This document shows, one piece after another, positions 32,159 through 35,506 of a DNA stretch of 35,506 bases (the first letter of the stretch is position 1; each line of letters opens with the position of its first letter). A program made the position numbers and the translations under genes. Origin of the DNA: a virus. The notes under the pieces are model-generated. The model had not been told where the DNA came from. It did no database searches and saw only the letters and a program-made list of their open reading frames with translations. The stretch covers positions 1 through 35,506 of IMG/VR virus record IMGVR_UViG_3300022858_000149. One strand, written 5' to 3'.

Positions 32159-32518
32159 ATGAAAAAGAAACGTATTAAAGATCCTGAGTTTAAAGTGTAT
32201 ATAGAGGGACTACCCTGTTATATATGTGGCCATAAAGCTGATGGGTATAGGAGTATATATAGTGAGTATACTGATACGTTTAAGAAGAAACCTTGTAAGA
32301 ATACTGCACATCATTGTGATGTAGATAGGACTAGAGCTAAGAACGATCATAGAGTATTACCTTTATGTGGTCACTATGTAATAAGTGGTAAAGGTACTTG
32401 TAATTGTCATAATATTGTTCATTCCGAAGGAGTGTACAAAACTAAAGAATCACTAGAGAAGCTTAGTAAAGATGCTGATAAGTATTATGAAGAGTATCTT
32501 AAACTAAAGGAGAATTAG
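32159..32518 (+). CDS. HNH-like / recombination-nuclease-like zinc protein
   Basis: A 119-residue protein with CYIC (about 15-18), TAHHCDVDR (His-His, about 49-57), VLPLCGH (about 66-72) and a CHNIVH segment (79-84). The order CxxC...HH...PLC...H...H is that of small HNH-type phage nucleases used in DNA processing. Start: ATG with GGAAAGG upstream. It may nick or cut DNA in replication or recombination. Confidence 0.65.
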   Translation: MKKKRIKDPEFKVYIEGLPCYICGHKADGYRSIYSEYTDTFKKKPCKNTAHHCDVDRTRAKNDHRVLPLCGHYVISGKGTCNCHNIVHSEGVYKTKESLEKLSKDADKYYEEYLKLKEN

Positions 32519-33001
32519 ATGAAAGCCTATTTAGCAGGTGGTATTGATAGAAGAGATGATAGAGGCATGACCTGGAGAAGACTAATTACTCCAATGCTAT
32601 CTGATATAGGCATAGAAGTCTATAATCCATGTATAGAAGAGAATGATATATTTGAGAAACATAATGTAGCACCTAGTGAATTAGAAACTACTAAGAAGTA
32701 TAACTTTGAAATAACTAAAGAATTAGGACATGATATCTGTGAAAGAGATATATCAGCAATCAAGAAATGTGATATGATGATAGTATATTATGACCGTTCA
32801 GTAAATCTCTCCTCCGGTACAGTATCGGAGATGACTTTAGCTAAACATATATTCAAAATGCCAATATATTGTATTAAGAAGGTATCTAAAAAAGATATAC
32901 CATTATGGACTTGTGGTACACTATACTCTAATGTACCAGAATTTAAAAACTTAGAAGAGTGTGTAAGCTATATTAGAAAGGAACATAAGAATGGGATATA
33001 A
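32519..33001 (+). CDS. Nucleoside 2-deoxyribosyltransferase-like protein
   Basis: A 160-residue protein with KAYLAGGID at the start, TWRR (18-21), a central CERDISAIKKCDMMIVYYD (73-91) and SSGTVSEM (98-104, Glu103 candidate nucleophile), the hallmark order of the nucleoside deoxyribosyltransferase fold. This fold exchanges bases or cleaves N-glycosidic bonds of (deoxy)nucleosides/nucleotides. With the dNTP hydrolase-like gene nearby it suggests reshaping of the nucleotide pool. GGAG lies 8 nt before the ATG. Confidence 0.7.
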   Translation: MKAYLAGGIDRRDDRGMTWRRLITPMLSDIGIEVYNPCIEENDIFEKHNVAPSELETTKKYNFEITKELGHDICERDISAIKKCDMMIVYYDRSVNLSSGTVSEMTLAKHIFKMPIYCIKKVSKKDIPLWTCGTLYSNVPEFKNLEECVSYIRKEHKNGI

Positions 33002-33176
33002 GCCTAAGTTTAAAATAGGTGATAAAGTAAGATACATAGGAAATGAAAGAAAAGTACCAGGACCTTGTACAATAGATAGAATAGTAAAAACGTTCCAGAA
33101 TTATCATGTAATAGACGCTAAAGGAATAGGTAGAGTATTCACAGAGAATGATTTAAAACTAGTAAAGGAGAAGTAA
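32991..33176 (+). CDS. SH3/KOW-like small protein
   Basis: A 61-residue protein with FKIGDKVRYIG (7-17) and VIDAKGIGRVFTENDLKLV at the end, an SH3-like barrel pattern of small KOW/phage beta proteins. It overlaps the previous gene by 11 nt. The next gene's N-terminal domain has a similar pattern (IGEIVNYKG...), so the two may be related by duplication. Function unknown, probably nucleic-acid binding. Confidence 0.6.
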   Translation: MGYKPKFKIGDKVRYIGNERKVPGPCTIDRIVKTFQNYHVIDAKGIGRVFTENDLKLVKEK

Positions 33177-33178
33177 AT

Positions 33179-33928
33179 ATGCTTACCATAGGAGAAATAG
33201 TAAACTATAAAGGTGTAGCCTATAGCACTGTTGCTAATCCTTGTGTAGTATTGAAGGTAGACCCTGGTTCAGCATACCCCTTTATTGTCCAAGATAGTAA
33301 TAATAACACCTGGTGCTTTGAGGAAAAGGACCTAGAAGCAGTACCTAATGATGAAGAGAAGGACTGTGACTGTATAAGCTGTAAAGGTGATGGATGTACT
33401 AAGTGTAGTGTTAATAGTTTAGATAATTATGAGCTAAGGGTAGATCAAGCATTACCGGAGGATTATACAGGAATTGCATTACAAAAGTATACAAAAAAGA
33501 AGAATGATGCACTTGATAGAATGTGCAAAGAAAATAAGGAGCCTGATCCTGTGGTGATTAAAGAAATGACAGATAGAATACTACAAGACTTCGGAGATCC
33601 TTCGGCAGAAGAAATAGAAACTAACTCTAAAGGCGGTAAGAATAGTAAGATAGGAGTAAGATATGACCTAATACCTCCATTAGCTATTAAAGAGTTAGCT
33701 AAAGTATTAGAACAAGGATCTAAGAAGTATGACGAATGGAACTGGTTGAACGTAGATGTAAATCAACACATTAATCATGCTTTAAACCATATATTTGAAT
33801 CACTAGTAAACAAATCTGAGAATAATACTAGTGAAACTATAGAACAAAATAGAATAGAAGAACTATCACATGCTTTCTGTAGATTAGGGATGGCATTAGA
33901 ACTACTACTAAGAAGGAGACTTAAATGA
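33179..33928 (+). CDS. SH3-like + zinc + dATP/dGTP diphosphohydrolase-like fusion
   Basis: A 249-residue protein in three parts. Residues 1-55 are SH3-like. CDCISCKGDGCTKC (63-76) is a zinc-binding knot. Residues 155-245 resemble the N-terminal dATP/dGTP diphosphohydrolase family, with KIGVRYDLIPPLAIKELA, then GSKKYDEWNW, HINHALNHI and LSHAFCRLGMALEL. These enzymes remove dATP/dGTP and act in pool control; relatives are linked to phages with modified adenine, but no PurZ or DatZ is visible here. GGAG lies upstream of the ATG. Confidence 0.65.
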   Translation: MLTIGEIVNYKGVAYSTVANPCVVLKVDPGSAYPFIVQDSNNNTWCFEEKDLEAVPNDEEKDCDCISCKGDGCTKCSVNSLDNYELRVDQALPEDYTGIALQKYTKKKNDALDRMCKENKEPDPVVIKEMTDRILQDFGDPSAEEIETNSKGGKNSKIGVRYDLIPPLAIKELAKVLEQGSKKYDEWNWLNVDVNQHINHALNHIFESLVNKSENNTSETIEQNRIEELSHAFCRLGMALELLLRRRLK

Positions 33929-34023
33929 CTAGTACACTAATACTAATACTAATGTTTATAGGAGTAGTATTCATATTACGTAATGCTCCTAGTAGTGATG
34001 ATAGTGATTATGATAACTTTTAA
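33925..34023 (+). CDS. Very small single-pass membrane protein
   Basis: A 32-residue ORF overlapping the preceding stop by 4 nt (ATGA) with AAGGAG upstream. Residues 5-18 (LILILMFIGVVFIL) form one hydrophobic helix, followed by a positive residue and an acidic tail. Ribosome site, overlap and clear membrane segment support a real gene. It might act at the membrane in replication or lysis timing. Confidence 0.5.
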   Translation: MTSTLILILMFIGVVFILRNAPSSDDSDYDNF

Positions 34024-34038
34024 CCGAAGGAGTAAGGT

Positions 34039-34272
34039 ATGCCAATATTTGAAACTAAAGATGATCTAGTATCATTCTTTAAGGTACTAACGGATAACCT
34101 GGATAAGAACTTAGGTGAATCAGGATTTGAACTAAGTTTAAACATATCTGCCATCAATATGAACAATACTGATGCTATAATGGATGCATTTAAAACCTGT
34201 CAGAAAGCAGGAGAGAAGAAGATAGTAGGAGTAAAAGGCAATATACCTAACCCTTTGGCAAAGAAAGGGTAG
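34039..34272 (+). CDS. Small hypothetical protein before DNA polymerase
   Basis: A 77-residue protein (starts MPIFETKDDL) with an Asn/Met-rich middle and a basic C-terminal end. GAAGGAG lies 9 nt before the ATG. Its 3' end forms a 7-bp hairpin ACCCTTT/AAAGGGT (34250-34270) overlapping the stop. No family recognised. Confidence 0.55.
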   Translation: MPIFETKDDLVSFFKVLTDNLDKNLGESGFELSLNISAINMNNTDAIMDAFKTCQKAGEKKIVGVKGNIPNPLAKKG

Positions 34273-34330
34273 GCCTATGTATAGGTAGAGAGAGATCGTT
34301 GAACCTTGACCCCTTAGAGAGTGTTAGAAG
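34271..34330 (+). promoter_or_regulatory. Leader/promoter-like element, copy 4 (before DNA polymerase)
   Basis: It reads CCTATGTATAGG (34274-34285), then AGAGATCGTTGAACCT (34291-34306), GACCCCTT (34308-34315) and AGAGAGTG, followed by AGGAGGTG and the polymerase start. It is the best-preserved copy, and shares its 16-mer exactly with the FmdB copy. A TTGGCA lies 19 nt before TATAGG, which might serve as a -35 box. Position right before a key replication gene supports a regulatory role. Confidence 0.6.
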
Positions 34331-34348
34331 GGTATTATAGGAGGTGTT

Positions 34349-35506
34349 TTGAGTAAGATACCAAAGGTATTAGATGTAGAGACTACCGGACTTAACTGGA
34401 CTAAATGCGGTATTATAGGCTGGGGATCTTACAGCAAACAAGATAAAGATATCAGCTTTACTAAAGATATTGAATCAGAAGAGAAGTATGAGTATATCTA
34501 CCATAATGGCTCATTTGATGTTAAAGTAGCACATAAGAATGGAATAGAGTTACCATTTGATCATGATACTATACTAATGGCTAGTTTATTACAGTATAGG
34601 AATAGTGTTAAAGAGTATTACTATAATAGTTATGATGAAGAGACTAAACTTAAAGAGAGTCTATCCTTAGATGCGTTAGCTAAGAAAGACCTAGATATTC
34701 AAAATACCTGGAAAATAGACTGGAATAAAGATACTCCTACTTATGATGAGATTAAAGAACATTGTCTAATGGATTGTAGAGTAACTTACCACCTGTTTGA
34801 AATATATAAGGAAAGACTTATTAATAATGGACTGTGGGAGTACTACGTTAAACTAATGATGCCCTTTGCTAGGATGTTAGTAGATGTAGAGTGTGCAGGT
34901 ATTAGATTAGATTTAGCGAAGCTAACCAAACTTAAAGCAGATTATGGAGAACGATTAAAAGTATGGGAAGTTGTATTCCGTAAAACTCATAAAGAAGTAC
35001 TGGATATAGTAAGTAGACATTTGATCCGAGATAAAATAGCTAAAGTAAAACCTGGTAAGAAACCTGAAACTAAACAAAATAGAATAGATAAGATAGTTAA
35101 GGATGGCATTGAATTTAACCCAAGATCTAATGTACATATGAATAAGTTATTAGAACTTAAAGGATTAGAGATAAAGGATAAGAATGGTAAAAGAACTAGC
35201 TCCTCTAAGTTATTATATAGGTATAGACATGATCCAGTAATAGGGTCTATATTAGAATACAAGAAGATTAAAAAGATCCATAGAGACTTCTTATGTAAAT
35301 GGGACGATTTAAGGATAGATGATGTATTATATACTAACTTTAGATTATGGGCTACTAGAACAGGTAGACTAAGTAGTGCAGAGCCTAACTTACAGCAAGT
35401 ACCTAAAGATAAAGAGATTAGAGAGTTGTTTATACCTAGAGAAGGTAAGGTGTTTACTGTAGTTGATGCTAAACAAATGGAAGCAAGGCTAGCGGCATAT
35501 TTTAGT
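34349..35506 (+). CDS. DNA polymerase, family A, with 3'-5' exonuclease (partial)
   Basis: The first 386 residues; the gene runs off the right edge. It starts with TTG at 34349 behind AGGAGG. Exonuclease motifs: LDVETTGL (ExoI, DxE), YHNGSFD (ExoII) and HCLMDCRVT (ExoIII, with His where Tyr is usual). The start of the polymerase domain shows TRTGRLSSAEPNLQQVP and motif A as VVDAKQMEARL (catalytic Asp, with Lys-Gln-Met-Glu in place of Tyr-Ser-Gln-Ile/Glu). It is the replicative polymerase. The leader element precedes it, implying its own promoter. Confidence 0.85.
   Translation, partial: MSKIPKVLDVETTGLNWTKCGIIGWGSYSKQDKDISFTKDIESEEKYEYIYHNGSFDVKVAHKNGIELPFDHDTILMASLLQYRNSVKEYYYNSYDEETKLKESLSLDALAKKDLDIQNTWKIDWNKDTPTYDEIKEHCLMDCRVTYHLFEIYKERLINNGLWEYYVKLMMPFARMLVDVECAGIRLDLAKLTKLKADYGERLKVWEVVFRKTHKEVLDIVSRHLIRDKIAKVKPGKKPETKQNRIDKIVKDGIEFNPRSNVHMNKLLELKGLEIKDKNGKRTSSSKLLYRYRHDPVIGSILEYKKIKKIHRDFLCKWDDLRIDDVLYTNFRLWATRTGRLSSAEPNLQQVPKDKEIRELFIPREGKVFTVVDAKQMEARLAAYFS

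Noticed and set aside
33179-33928. A complete Z-genome (2-aminoadenine) pathway
   Set aside because: Only a dATP/dGTP diphosphohydrolase-like domain is seen. No PurZ-like or DatZ-like gene is in the window, so the claim is not supported here.
34291-34320. GGTTC-containing repeats as tRNA T-arms
   Set aside because: The leader elements contain GGTTC on one strand but no acceptor, D or anticodon arms could be folded around any copy.
1-35506. Prophage or lysogeny functions
   Set aside because: No integrase, excisionase, CI/Cro-like repressor or attachment site was found in the window, so a temperate life style is not supported; genes outside the window could change this.

Overview
The window is most of the genome of an AT-rich (about one third G+C by eye) virulent-looking phage with a podovirus-type tail. 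The evidence is a terminase, portal, scaffold and N4-gp56-type capsid block; a gp11/gp12-like adaptor and nozzle; Gly/Ala-rich internal (ejection) proteins; a GH108 endolysin; and a family A DNA polymerase. No integrase, CI-like repressor or tRNA gene was seen. Strong GGAGG-type ribosome sites, a GH108 endolysin and a lipobox lipoprotein suggest a Gram-negative, AT-rich host. The host cannot be named from the sequence.

Layout. (a) 1-383: the 3' end of a rightward gene block, closed by a terminator at 454-484. (b) 507-24406: the leftward late block. In transcription order (right to left) it holds terS, a small ORF, terL split into ATPase and nuclease ORFs, portal, scaffold, major capsid, repeat fibre and decoration proteins, a membrane protein, a rhomboid protease, adaptor, nozzle, two fibre-like proteins, FmdB zinc ribbon, GNAT, four ejection-type proteins, endolysin, a small membrane/coiled-coil protein and an HxH-repeat fibre. 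(c) 24407-25209: an 803-nt gene-free region with a good sigma70-like promoter, inverted repeats and a copy of a phage leader element. (d) 25210-28621: a leftward cluster of small, mostly unknown genes including a compact sigma factor. (e) 28622-28956: a divergent control region with a T7-like promoter sequence that starts on a hairpin. (f) 28957-35506: the rightward replication block, with a zinc knuckle, a collagen-like lipoprotein, a RecB/Cas4-type nuclease fused to a gp32-like SSB, a phosphoesterase, an HNH-like protein, a deoxyribosyltransferase-like protein, a dNTP-hydrolase-like protein and DNA polymerase running off the edge. The rightward blocks at both ends would join if the genome is circular or circularly permuted.

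Most notable: (1) a catalytically intact rhomboid protease inside the virion gene block; (2) a nuclease-SSB fusion with an in-frame internal start behind a strong ribosome site, so one gene may give two products; (3) a 7-bp motif CCGNAGG found 32 times on either strand and in all frames, about ten times the rough expectation; (4) four copies of a leader/promoter-like element placed ahead of gene modules; (5) a large terminase divided by an 8-nt out-of-frame overlap; (6) a collagen-like lipoprotein.

A working model (inference): host polymerase reads the small-gene cluster. The encoded sigma factor, and perhaps a polymerase encoded outside the window, then redirect transcription to the leader-element promoters for replication, ejection and lysis modules.
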